Origin: Pseudochelatococcus lubricantis
GTDB taxonomy: Bacteria > Pseudomonadota > Alphaproteobacteria > Rhizobiales > Beijerinckiaceae
DNA: 64,000 nucleotides
Reading direction: 5' to 3'
Assembly (NCBI RefSeq): GCF_042432495.1
Contig: NZ_JBHLXC010000001.1
Span: forward strand, 248,001 to 312,000
A program made the translations under genes and the position numbers. Under the pieces are notes generated by a model that made no database searches, had not been told where the DNA came from, and was given only the letters and a program-made list of their open reading frames with translations. Positions 15,910-24,171 of the stretch are shown here, piece after piece. Position 1 is the stretch's first letter. The number at the start of each line of letters is the position of its first letter.

Positions 15910-17532
15910 TCACTTCACGATATACGCATCTGCCAGCGAGCCGCCGACGCCGTCTGCGGTGATCGTGTGATTGACGATCCGCTTGTTGTAGAGCGTGACT
16001 TCAGGGCTGCTGATGACGTCGATGGCGGGCAGATCCTCGACCAGAATTTCCTGGATGCGCCGCCACTGGGCCACGCGCTTTTCCGGATTCGTCTCGACGG
16101 CGGACTCTTCCAGAAGCCTGTCGACCTCGGGGTTGCTGTAAGCGGCACCGTTGGAGAACGGCACGCCCGGCTTGAAGTTCTTGCTCCAGTAGAGGCGCTG
16201 CACGCCGACGGTGGGGTCGAACAGGTTGCTCATGCCCTCGAAGGCAAAATCGAAGTCGCGGTCGGTATAGATACGCTTGGTATAGGTGGCGAAGTCCTGG
16301 CTGCGCACGGTCACGTCGAGGCCGAGCGGCGCCAGCGCCTGCTTGATGTAGTCCGCGCCGCGCTTGTAGATTTCGCCGCTCGGCACGTAATCAATGGTGA
16401 GGCGCTGGCGCACGCCGTCCCCGCCGCGCGCGAAGCCCGCTTCGTCGAGGAGCTTGTTGGCGGTGTCCGGATCGAGCGGGTAGGTCTTCAGATCCGGATC
16501 GAACCACCGGGTCAGGTTCGGGCTGATGGGGCCGGGGATGACGTTGCCGTAGCCGTAGGCGACGGTGTTCTTGAACACTTCCCTGTCGAGGGCGTGGGCG
16601 ATGGCCCGGCGCACGCGCACGTCCTTGAAGAACGGGCGTTCGAGGTTGAACTCGATGCGGCTGATGCCGTTGTTGTACTGGTTGCCGTTTTTCTCGATGC
16701 CGATGTGCGGCAGGCCTTCGAGCCGCGACAGGTCGCTCAGCGAGATGGGCGTGTTGGGCGCAAGGTCGATCTCGCCGGTCTCGATGGCGATCGCCCGCCC
16801 GGCCGCGTCGGGGATGAAGCGCACGACGATCCTGTCGAGGTACGGCTTGGGCTTGTCCCAGTAGTCGGGGTTGCGCTCGTAGATGATGTGGCTCGCGCGC
16901 ACCCATTCCTTGAACTTGTAGGGTCCCGTGCCGACGGGGGCGAGGTTGACCGGGTTCTCCGCCGCTTTCGTGCCTTCGTAGAGGTGTTTCGGCACGATCG
17001 GCGATTCCGTGGCGTTGAGCGCCGAGATGAGGTAGGGCGCCGGCTTCGAGAGCACGAGGATCGCCGTCAGCGGATCGGGCGTCTGCACCTCGACGAGGTT
17101 GAGGAAGGTGTTGCGGCCGCGCGGATGCACCTCCTTCAAGGTATTGATCGAATAGGCGACGTCGGCGGAGGTGAAGGGCTTGCCGTCATGCCATTTCACG
17201 CCCTCGCGCAGCTTGAACGTGTAGCGCAGGCCATCCTCGCTCACGGACCATTCCGTCGCCAGTTGCGGCCGGGGGTTGAGGTCGAAGTCGTAGGCGAGCA
17301 GCCCCTCGGTTGTCTTGCCCGATACGAAAACCGTGTTGTACGCCGTGTGGGCGATGGAGGTGAGCACTGGCGGTTCCGCGGCCAACAGCAGAGTGGCCGT
17401 GCCGCCATGCGCCGGTCCGGCAAGGGCGGCGCCTGCGCCGGTGGAGAAGGGCGCGCCCGTCACCGCAAAGCCGAGCGCAGCAAGGGAAACGCCGAGAAAG
17501 CGGCGGCGTGAGGAATGCAGTGCGAGACGCAT
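15910..17532 (-). CDS. ABC transporter periplasmic substrate-binding protein, family 5 (DppA/GsiB-like), Tat-exported
   Basis: 540-residue binding protein of the peptide/glutathione/nickel class. The N-terminus has a twin-arginine signal (SSRRRFLGVSLAALGF), then the typical LREGVKWHDGKPFTSADVAYS and GTGPYKFKEW motifs. The ATG at 17532 is preferred because an AGG stands 9 nt upstream; an ATG at 17541 directly abuts that element, and 17607 adds an unlikely leader. It is divergent from the fused ATPase gene at 17759, and the pair of permease genes at 20750-22725 complete one importer. Its upstream region carries the AT-rich motif shared by the sulfur genes. Likely ligands are sulfur-containing peptides such as glutathione, or another organosulfur compound. 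Confidence 0.87.
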   Translation of the reverse strand: MRLALHSSRRRFLGVSLAALGFAVTGAPFSTGAGAALAGPAHGGTATLLLAAEPPVLTSIAHTAYNTVFVSGKTTEGLLAYDFDLNPRPQLATEWSVSEDGLRYTFKLREGVKWHDGKPFTSADVAYSINTLKEVHPRGRNTFLNLVEVQTPDPLTAILVLSKPAPYLISALNATESPIVPKHLYEGTKAAENPVNLAPVGTGPYKFKEWVRASHIIYERNPDYWDKPKPYLDRIVVRFIPDAAGRAIAIETGEIDLAPNTPISLSDLSRLEGLPHIGIEKNGNQYNNGISRIEFNLERPFFKDVRVRRAIAHALDREVFKNTVAYGYGNVIPGPISPNLTRWFDPDLKTYPLDPDTANKLLDEAGFARGGDGVRQRLTIDYVPSGEIYKRGADYIKQALAPLGLDVTVRSQDFATYTKRIYTDRDFDFAFEGMSNLFDPTVGVQRLYWSKNFKPGVPFSNGAAYSNPEVDRLLEESAVETNPEKRVAQWRRIQEILVEDLPAIDVISSPEVTLYNKRIVNHTITADGVGGSLADAYIVK

Positions 17533-17605
17533 CGTGGTCATCCTTTGAAACGGGTGGCGCGCTGGCCCGCGCGCCGTCTTCATCCGGGTCGATGTTGCCA
17601 ACGCC

Positions 17606-17628
17606 ATAATTCCATAAATTCCATATTA
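17606..17628 (-). promoter_or_regulatory. AT-rich shared motif, copy 1 (upstream of family-5 SBP gene)
   Basis: The minus strand reads TATGGAATTTATGGAATTA, two tandem TATGGAAT units with a 9-bp period, 74 bp upstream of the SBP start. It matches the TATAGAATTTAT-like motif found before five other sulfur transcription units in the window. Confidence 0.5.
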
Positions 17629-17702
17629 CAAGTTATTTTATCGTGCGGTATGCTCCCGCAGGCGGCCATCCGGACCGGCCCGAGAAATGCCGCCGGCAGC
17701 GC

Positions 17703-17731
17703 TTGACAAGGCATTTGCGCAAATGCAATAA
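17703..17731 (+). promoter_or_regulatory. Promoter with 16-nt palindrome between -35 and -10
   Basis: TTGACA (17703-17708) and CAATAA (17726-17731) are spaced by 17 nt. Almost the whole spacer is the perfect palindrome GCATTTGCGCAAATGC (17711-17726). A palindrome in this position is a typical repressor operator. The promoter serves the fused ATPase gene at 17759 and the genes behind it. Confidence 0.55.
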
Positions 17732-17733
17732 AC

Positions 17734-17747
17734 TTTACAGAATTTAT
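17734..17747 (+). promoter_or_regulatory. AT-rich shared motif, copy 2 (just upstream of fused ATPase gene)
   Basis: TTTACAGAATTTAT, a near match to the motif shared across the sulfur island, ends 11 nt before the ATPase start. The gene has no recognisable Shine-Dalgarno sequence here, so the motif would overlap the transcript leader. Confidence 0.4.
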
Positions 17748-17758
17748 AGAGAAATTAG

Positions 17759-19444
17759 ATGGCGCAAACGGAACAACCCGTTCTGGACGTTCGTAACCTG
17801 CGGCTGCGTTTTCCCGGTCCCGGCGGGGAAACGACCGCCGTCTCAGGGCTGAGCTTTTCCGTCCGCCCCGGCGAGGCCGTGGCGCTTGTCGGCGAATCCG
17901 GCTGCGGCAAGTCCTCGACGGCGCTGGCGATCATGCAGCTGCTGCCCGACACGGCGAAACTGGGCGGCGAGATCAGGGTCGACGGCCGGGACGTCATCGG
18001 CCTGCCGCGCAAGGAATTGCGGGCGCTGCGCGGCAGCAAGGTGGCGATGATCTTTCAGGAGCCGATGACCTCGCTCAACCCGGTGCACCGAGTCGGCGAG
18101 CAGATCGTGGAGGCGCTGCGCGCCCACAAGCCGCTGTCGCGGGAGGACGCGCGCGAGCGCGCGCTGGCGCTGCTGGAGCAGGTGCGTATTCCCGATGCAC
18201 AGCAGCGGCTCGACGCCTATCCGCATCAGCTTTCCGGCGGTCAGCGCCAGCGCGTGATGATCGCCATGGCGATCGCCTGCGAGCCAAGGCTGCTGATCGC
18301 GGACGAGCCGACAACGGCACTCGACGCCACCATCCAGGCGCAGATCCTGCAACTGCTGGACGACCTGCGCCGCGAACTCAAGATGGGCCTGCTGCTCATC
18401 ACCCACGATCTGGCGCTGGTGTCGCGCTGGACGGAGAACGTCGTCGTGATGCATCACGGCGAGAAGATGGAGCAGCTCGCCGCCGCCGACCTGTTCGGCC
18501 GGGCGCATCATCCCTACACGCGCGGCCTGATCGGCGCCTCGATCCGGCTCGACCGCTCGCAGCACTACCGCACGCAACGCCTGCCGGAAATCCGTGTCGT
18601 GCACAATGCCGACGACACCTACGAATTCCTGCTGGAGAAGCGGGAGCCGATCCGCCTGCCGCCGCCGGACCGCGGCGGCGCGCCGGTCGTCGAGGTGCAC
18701 AACCTCGCCGTCCGCTACGATACGCCGCGCGGGCCGTTCACGGCGGTGGACGACGTCTCGCTCGCCATCGCACCGGGGGAGACGCTCGGGCTCGTCGGCG
18801 AGTCGGGCAGCGGCAAGTCCACGCTGTCGAAAGCCATCATGCGCCTCGTGCCCGCCCATTCCGGCCGGATCGTGTTCAGGGGCGAGGACATCACGCGCAT
18901 CGAGGGCAAGAATCTGCGGCGCGTGCGCCGGAACATGCAGATGGTGTTCCAGGACCCTTACGGCTCGCTCAATCCCCGCCACACAGTGGGCGAGATTCTC
19001 GAAGGCCCGCTTGCCGTGCACGAGGTCAACGACGCGCGGGAACGGCAGAAGCGGGTACAGCGGATGCTCGATCAGGTCGGGTTGCCGGCGCGCTCCGCCA
19101 ATCGCCTGCCGCACGAGTTCTCTGGCGGGCAGCGCCAGCGCATCGGCATCGCGCGTGCGCTGATGCTGAACCCCTCGCTCGTGGTGTGCGACGAGCCGGT
19201 GTCGGCGCTCGACGTGTCGGTGCAGTCGCAGATCCTCAACCTGCTGGTGGAGCTGAAGGAATCGCTCAACCTCTCCTACCTGTTCATCTCGCACGATCTC
19301 GCCGTGGTCCAGTACATCTCCGACCGCGTGATCGTGATGAAGGACGCGAAGGTGGTCGAGGAGAACGATCATCTGCGGATATGGACCCATCCCCGGCACG
19401 ACTATACGCGCGCGCTCATCAGCGCGGCGGCGCGGGAAGCGTGA
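17759..19444 (+). CDS. Fused double ATP-binding protein of Dpp/Gsi-type ABC importer
   Basis: 561-residue protein with two complete nucleotide-binding domains, as in GsiA and YejF. Domain 1 has GESGCGKSS (about 43), LSGGQRQRV and LIADEPTTALD; domain 2 has GESGSGKST (about 350), FSGGQRQRIGIARAL and VVCDEPVSALD, followed by an Opp-type C-terminal tail. It energises the permease pair at 20750-22725, with the divergently encoded SBP (15910-17532). An LLM monooxygenase gene lies between the ATPase and permease genes, which ties uptake to desulfurisation. The ATG at 17759 has only a weak GAGA element upstream. Confidence 0.93.
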   Translation: MAQTEQPVLDVRNLRLRFPGPGGETTAVSGLSFSVRPGEAVALVGESGCGKSSTALAIMQLLPDTAKLGGEIRVDGRDVIGLPRKELRALRGSKVAMIFQEPMTSLNPVHRVGEQIVEALRAHKPLSREDARERALALLEQVRIPDAQQRLDAYPHQLSGGQRQRVMIAMAIACEPRLLIADEPTTALDATIQAQILQLLDDLRRELKMGLLLITHDLALVSRWTENVVVMHHGEKMEQLAAADLFGRAHHPYTRGLIGASIRLDRSQHYRTQRLPEIRVVHNADDTYEFLLEKREPIRLPPPDRGGAPVVEVHNLAVRYDTPRGPFTAVDDVSLAIAPGETLGLVGESGSGKSTLSKAIMRLVPAHSGRIVFRGEDITRIEGKNLRRVRRNMQMVFQDPYGSLNPRHTVGEILEGPLAVHEVNDARERQKRVQRMLDQVGLPARSANRLPHEFSGGQRQRIGIARALMLNPSLVVCDEPVSALDVSVQSQILNLLVELKESLNLSYLFISHDLAVVQYISDRVIVMKDAKVVEENDHLRIWTHPRHDYTRALISAAAREA

Positions 19445-19524
19445 ACGGCGAATGAACGGATGCGGCGGCGTCCGCGCCCTCGCGGCGCAGGCGTGTTTTT
19501 GGTCAACGTTGTCTGGAGTCAATG

Positions 19525-20724
19525 ATGTCGTCCGCTATAGCAACGCCCGCCGCGCCGGCGGCGTGGTCCGCCGGGGAGAGCTTCTACCGCGTTCGCGGGC
19601 CGCTGGAGCGCGCGGACAGCCCGCTGGTGCGCGCCGCGCGGCAGCCGCTGATGCTGGGGCTGTTCCTCAATCTGCAGGACATCAGCATCTCCTCGTATCC
19701 CACCAGCAACACCTGGACGTTCGACTACAACGCCGACATCGTCCGGCAGGGGGAAGCGCTCGGCTTCGATCTCGCTTTCAGCCGCACCCAGTGGCTGCCC
19801 AAGGGCGGCTATGACGGCGAGGCTTCCCTCGATTCCTTCGTCGCGCTCGGCGGCATGGCGGCGATCACGAAGAGCATCCTGCTGATCTCCACGATCCATG
19901 TGCTCTACGGCCCGTGGCATCCGCTGCACCTCGCCAAGTTCGGCGCGACGCTCGACCACATCAGCAAGGGACGCTGGGGCATCAACGTCGTCACAGGCCA
20001 TCGCGCCGTCGAGCACGAGATGTTCGGCTGGCAGCGCATCGAGCACGACAAGCGCTACACCATGGCGGGCGAGCTGTTCGACGTCCTGAACCGTCTCTGG
20101 ACGGCGGACGACAACTATTCCCACGAGAGCGTCCATTCCGCCTGGAAGGTCTCGAACGGCTGGATCACGCCCAAGCCGCTTTATGGCCGGCCGGTTCTCG
20201 TCACGGCGACGGGCTCGCAGGCGGGCATCGACTTCGCCTCGCGCTACTCCGACATCCTGTTCATCACGTCCCCTGGCGGCGCGCATATCGACAGTGCCCT
20301 GGCGACGCTGCCGCCGCATATCGATGCGATACGGCGCACTGCGGCCTCGGTGGAGCGCGAGGTCCGGACGCTGATCAACCCGGTCATCGTCAGCCGCAAC
20401 ACCGAGAAGGAAACGCAGGCCTATCTCGACGCGCTGCTCGACAATCCGCCGCGCCCCAAAGGGGCGTCGTTCGGGCATGGCCACTACGACAGCGACGCCC
20501 ATGCCTGGCGTGGCCGCTCGGACAAGACGCACAAGCAGGGCTACGGCCTCGGCGGCAACATCGAGATTATCGGCACGCCGGAGCAGGTCGTCGAGCAGTT
20601 CATCGCGCTCAAGCGGGCGGGCATCGACGGCCTGCAGCTCGGCTTCGCGGACTTCCGCGCCGATCTCCAGCATTTCGGCGAGAACATCCTGCCGCTGATG
20701 AAGAGCGCGGGGCTGCGGTTCTGA
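19525..20724 (+). CDS. LLM-class FMNH2-dependent monooxygenase (SfnG/SsuD-like)
   Basis: 399-residue luciferase-like TIM-barrel monooxygenase. SfnG/SsuD-type signatures are WTFDYNADIVRQGEALGFDLAF, LISTIHVLYGPWHPLHLAK, LDHISKGRWGINVVTGH and the EHDKRY motif. The family uses reduced FMN and O2 to split C-S bonds in sulfones, sulfonates or similar compounds. The N-terminus has about 40 extra residues relative to SsuD. The ATG at 19525 is preferred over 19522 because GGAG stands 6 nt before it. It is embedded in the Dpp-type importer operon, so its substrate is probably what that importer brings in. No flavin reductase partner lies nearby. Confidence 0.85.
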   Translation: MSSAIATPAAPAAWSAGESFYRVRGPLERADSPLVRAARQPLMLGLFLNLQDISISSYPTSNTWTFDYNADIVRQGEALGFDLAFSRTQWLPKGGYDGEASLDSFVALGGMAAITKSILLISTIHVLYGPWHPLHLAKFGATLDHISKGRWGINVVTGHRAVEHEMFGWQRIEHDKRYTMAGELFDVLNRLWTADDNYSHESVHSAWKVSNGWITPKPLYGRPVLVTATGSQAGIDFASRYSDILFITSPGGAHIDSALATLPPHIDAIRRTAASVEREVRTLINPVIVSRNTEKETQAYLDALLDNPPRPKGASFGHGHYDSDAHAWRGRSDKTHKQGYGLGGNIEIIGTPEQVVEQFIALKRAGIDGLQLGFADFRADLQHFGENILPLMKSAGLRF

Positions 20725-20749
20725 AATCACTGCGACGCGGAGCAAGCGG

Positions 20750-21736
20750 ATGTCGAGTCTGGGAAAAATCGGAAGCAGCCTGCGGCGGACGGCCATTCAG
20801 GCCGTGCCCACGGTCATCGGGATCGTCATCCTGAACTTCTTCCTGCTGCAGATGGCGCCGGGCGACGCGGCCGACGTGATCGCCGGCGAGGCGGGCTCCG
20901 CCACGGAAGAGACCATGCACGCCCTGCGCGTGCAGTTCGGCCTCAACCATCCGGTGCTGGTGCAGCTCTACAACTACCTCAACGAGCTGGCGCATTTCAG
21001 CCTGGGCTTCTCGCCGCGCTACGGCATGCCGGTGGCGGAGCTGATCGGCCAGCGGCTGCCGGGCACGTTGCTACTGATGTCGCTGGCGCTGGGCATCGCG
21101 CTCTTCATCGGGCTCGTGCTGGGCTCTGTGATGGCCATCTTCGCCGGGCGGTTGCCGGACCGCGTGCTCTCCGTGCTGGCGCTCGTGTTCTATTCGGTGC
21201 CCGGCTTCTGGATCGGCCTGATGCTGATCATCCTGTTCTCCGTCACCCTCAGCTGGCTGCCCAGCGGCGGCGCGGGCACCATCGGCGCCGATCTTTCGGG
21301 CTGGGCGGGCCTGTGGGACAAGGCCCGCTACATGATCCTGCCGGCGACCTCGCTCGCCCTGTTCTACGTCGCCATCTACGCCCGCCTGACGCGCGCCTCG
21401 ATGCTGGAGGTGAAGTCGCAGGATTTCGTGCGCACGGCGCGCGCCAAGGGCCTCTCCCCGTTCTCCGTCACTGTGCATCACGTGCTGCGCAATGCGCTGA
21501 TTCCCATCACCACGCTGGCGGGGATGCATATCGGCAGCATGCTGGGCGGCGCCGTGGTGGTGGAGACGGTCTATAGCTGGCCGGGGCTGGGGCGCCTTGC
21601 CTACGAGGCGGTGATGGGGCGCGACTTCACCGTGTTGCTCGGCATCCTGCTCCTGTCCTCGCTTCTGGTCATCGCCGTCAACGCGGCGGTGGACCTGCTG
21701 CAAACCTTCCTCGATCCTCGTATTGGAGTGCGTTGA
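20750..21736 (+). CDS. ABC transporter permease, DppB/GsiC type
   Basis: 328-residue inner-membrane permease. After the N-terminal helix there are five further hydrophobic segments and the coupling loop RTARAKGLSPFSVTVHHVLRNAL (about 225-247). It is the first permease of the importer formed with the fused ATPase and the divergent family-5 SBP. Its stop overlaps the next start (TGATG). Confidence 0.93.
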   Translation: MSSLGKIGSSLRRTAIQAVPTVIGIVILNFFLLQMAPGDAADVIAGEAGSATEETMHALRVQFGLNHPVLVQLYNYLNELAHFSLGFSPRYGMPVAELIGQRLPGTLLLMSLALGIALFIGLVLGSVMAIFAGRLPDRVLSVLALVFYSVPGFWIGLMLIILFSVTLSWLPSGGAGTIGADLSGWAGLWDKARYMILPATSLALFYVAIYARLTRASMLEVKSQDFVRTARAKGLSPFSVTVHHVLRNALIPITTLAGMHIGSMLGGAVVVETVYSWPGLGRLAYEAVMGRDFTVLLGILLLSSLLVIAVNAAVDLLQTFLDPRIGVR

Positions 21737-22725
21737 TGTCGGCGACCGATCCAGTCCTGCGCGATCCGGCCCTGCTGGGTGAAGCCGCGCCGGCCAAGGC
21801 CGCGAACCCGCGCGAGCCCGAGCCGCCGAGCTGGCTCGGCAAGGAAGAGCCGCTCCCCGCGTATGTCGCCGGCACGGGCGCGACCCACGGGCGCCGGGCG
21901 CTGCGCATCTTCCTGCGCAATCCCAACGCGCTCGCGGGGCTGATCATCCTCGCGATCGTGGTGATCGCCGCCGGCATCGCGCCGCTGCTCTATCCCGGCG
22001 ATCCGCTGGCGATGGTAGCGAAGCCCTTCCTGTGGCCGGGGCAGGATGCCGCCTATCCGCTCGGCACCGATTCCATGGGGCGCGACGTGCTCGCCGGCAT
22101 CCTGCACGGCACGCGGATATCGCTGACGGTCGGGATCGCGGCGACGCTGCTCGGCCTCGTCGCCGGCATCAGCGTGGGCGCGGTGGCAGGCTATTACGGC
22201 GGCCGGGTCGACGATCTGCTGGTGCGCATCATCGAGATATTCCAGACGCTGCCCAACTTCGTGCTTGTCGTGGTGCTCGTCGCCATCACCCAGCCGACAG
22301 CCGCGACGATCTCCATCGCCATCGCCATCGTCACCTGGCCGAACGTTGCGCGGCTCGTGCGCGCGGAGTTCCGCTCGATCCGGGAAAAGGACTACGTGAT
22401 GGCGGCGCGCAGCCTCGGATATGGCGACGCGCGCATCATCTTCCGCGAGATCCTGCCCAACGGTCTGCCGCCGATCATCGTGACGTCGTCCGTCATGGTG
22501 GCGGGCGCGATCCTGATGGAGTCCGCGCTGTCGTTCATGGGGCTCGGCGATCCCAACGTCGTGAGCTGGGGGTCGATGATCGGTGCCGGTCGCGAACTGA
22601 TCCGTACGGCGTGGTACCTGACAGCGCTGCCGGGGCTCGCGATCGTCTTCACCGTGCTCGCTCTCAACATGATTGGCGACGGCCTCAACGATGCGCTGAA
22701 CCCGCGCTTCCTGCAGGATCGCTGA
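21736..22725 (+). CDS. ABC transporter permease, DppC/GsiD type
   Basis: 329-residue inner-membrane permease with the hallmark GTDSMGRDVLAGILHGTR and coupling loop VMAARSLGYGDARIIFREILPN. The ATG at 21736, with GGAG 7 nt upstream, is used; a TTG at 21733 is a possible but weaker start. A cytoplasmic N-terminal stretch of about 50 residues precedes the first helix. It is the partner of the 20750 permease. Confidence 0.93.
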   Translation: MSATDPVLRDPALLGEAAPAKAANPREPEPPSWLGKEEPLPAYVAGTGATHGRRALRIFLRNPNALAGLIILAIVVIAAGIAPLLYPGDPLAMVAKPFLWPGQDAAYPLGTDSMGRDVLAGILHGTRISLTVGIAATLLGLVAGISVGAVAGYYGGRVDDLLVRIIEIFQTLPNFVLVVVLVAITQPTAATISIAIAIVTWPNVARLVRAEFRSIREKDYVMAARSLGYGDARIIFREILPNGLPPIIVTSSVMVAGAILMESALSFMGLGDPNVVSWGSMIGAGRELIRTAWYLTALPGLAIVFTVLALNMIGDGLNDALNPRFLQDR

Positions 22726-22735
22726 ACGCACCGGC

Positions 22736-22770
22736 ACGGTGGCCGGCACGCGGCCGCCGTTCCGCTTTTT
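22736..22770 (+). terminator. Hairpin with T run after permease pair
   Basis: Arms ACGGTGGCC and GGCCGCCGT (one G-U pair) with a 7-nt loop, followed by a run ending in TTTTT. It probably ends or attenuates the importer operon before the DszC/DszB-like pair. Confidence 0.55.
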
Positions 22771-22827
22771 CACCACAGGCGCTTGCCGGCGCGAACGCTT
22801 CCGGGCGCAAACCATGAAGACAGTACC

Positions 22828-24087
22828 ATGATCTCCTCGCCAATTGCCGTCGACATCGCCTCCCTCCCGCCCGCCGGCGCCGCGTCCGAATCTCCGCCGC
22901 GCGTGGCCGATATCCTGGCCCGGGTGCCCGCGCTCGCGGCGGAAATCGCGAAGGGCGCGGCACGGCGGGACCAGACCCGCGAACTGCCGTTCGAGGCGTT
23001 CCGGCTGATCAGGGAGGCGGGCATCGGCACGCTGCGCATTCCCGCGGCGCTCGGCGGGCCGGGAGGCACGGTCGAGAACTACATCGATGTCATCGCGCGG
23101 CTGGCGGCGGCGGATTCCAACGTCGCCCATTCCCTGCGCTCGCATTTCAATTTCACCGAGACGCTGGCACTCGATCCCGAGGGGGGCAAGGCGCGCCGCT
23201 ATCTCGACGAGGTGCTCGCCGGCAAGCTGTTCGCCGGTGCGCATACGGAGCTGGGCACGGCGCGCCCCGGCGACGTCACGACGCGGCTCACCAGCACGCC
23301 GGCCGGCTGGCGGCTGAACGGGCGCAAATGGTATGCGACCGGCACCGCCTTCGCGGACTACGCGACCTTCAGTGCCAAAAACGATGCCGACGAGGTGGTC
23401 AGCGTTCTCATCCCCGTCGGCCGGGCCGGCATCGCGGTGCTCGACGACTGGGACGGCATGGGCCAGCGCCTGACGGCGAGCGGTGGCGTGCTGCTCGACG
23501 ACGTCGAGGTGTTCGAGGACGAAATCTCGGCGCGCGCGCTTGACGGCCGCATCGGCCGCCATACGTCGACCCTACGCCAGCTTCATCTCGCCGCCTCCGC
23601 CGCCGGCGCGGTACGGGCGGTGCTGAACGAGGGCATCGCCTACGTGCGCGACCATGCGCGCCCGGCCGCGCACAGCCCGGCGGCGTCGGCGCGCGAGGAT
23701 CATTTCATCCAGGAACTGGTCGGCGAGATCGCTGCCGCGTCCTTCGCCGTCGACGCGCTGGTGGCGGAAAGCGCCCGGGCGCTCGACAGGGCGGCGGCGG
23801 CGTTCGCGGCCGGTGACGAGGCGGTGCTCGACGCGGCGCTGGTGGAGAGCGCGCTCACGACCTCGCGCACGCAGATCGTCGCGTCGCGCCTCGCCCTGCG
23901 GGCGGCGGAACAGATATTCGATCTGGGCGGGGCCTCGACCACGTCGAGCAAGTACAACTTCGACCGGCACTGGCGCAACATCCGCACCGTCTTCAGCCAC
24001 AATCCGCTGCTGCACAAGGCGCGGGTGGTCGGCGACTACTACCTCAACGGAACCACGACACATCTGCGCGAGGGCAAGGTCTTCTGA
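22828..24087 (+). CDS. DszC-like acyl-CoA dehydrogenase-fold monooxygenase
   Basis: 419-residue flavoprotein of the acyl-CoA dehydrogenase fold, in the DszC/SfnB branch. Visible parts are the N-terminal helical domain (FRLIREAGIGTLRIPAALGG), the middle domain (LNGRKWYATGTAFADYATFSA) and the C-terminal block FDRHWRNIRTVFSHNPLLHK with GDYYLNG, the pattern seen in flavin monooxygenases of this group. It should use FMNH2 and O2 to oxidise an organosulfur substrate. The ATG at 22828 starts a normal N-terminus; a TTG at 22783 is unlikely. It is 84 bp upstream of the DszB-like gene, so the two probably act in sequence. Confidence 0.83.
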   Translation: MISSPIAVDIASLPPAGAASESPPRVADILARVPALAAEIAKGAARRDQTRELPFEAFRLIREAGIGTLRIPAALGGPGGTVENYIDVIARLAAADSNVAHSLRSHFNFTETLALDPEGGKARRYLDEVLAGKLFAGAHTELGTARPGDVTTRLTSTPAGWRLNGRKWYATGTAFADYATFSAKNDADEVVSVLIPVGRAGIAVLDDWDGMGQRLTASGGVLLDDVEVFEDEISARALDGRIGRHTSTLRQLHLAASAAGAVRAVLNEGIAYVRDHARPAAHSPAASAREDHFIQELVGEIAAASFAVDALVAESARALDRAAAAFAAGDEAVLDAALVESALTTSRTQIVASRLALRAAEQIFDLGGASTTSSKYNFDRHWRNIRTVFSHNPLLHKARVVGDYYLNGTTTHLREGKVF

Positions 24088-24171
24088 CCGGGACACCCAT
24101 AGCGTTTTCGAGCGAATTCTCATCGGCCGGACAGTTCCGTCTGATCGGATAGCATTCCAGGAGCAGCCATC
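24088..24171. repeat. Truncated copy of a Rhizobiales-type dispersed repeat
   Basis: TAGCGTTTTCGAGCGAATTC at about 24101-24120 resembles the beginning of the AGAGCGTTTTC-AAGCAAAGTGG element at 58524-58570. The end matches poorly, so it may be a decayed copy. Confidence 0.35.
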
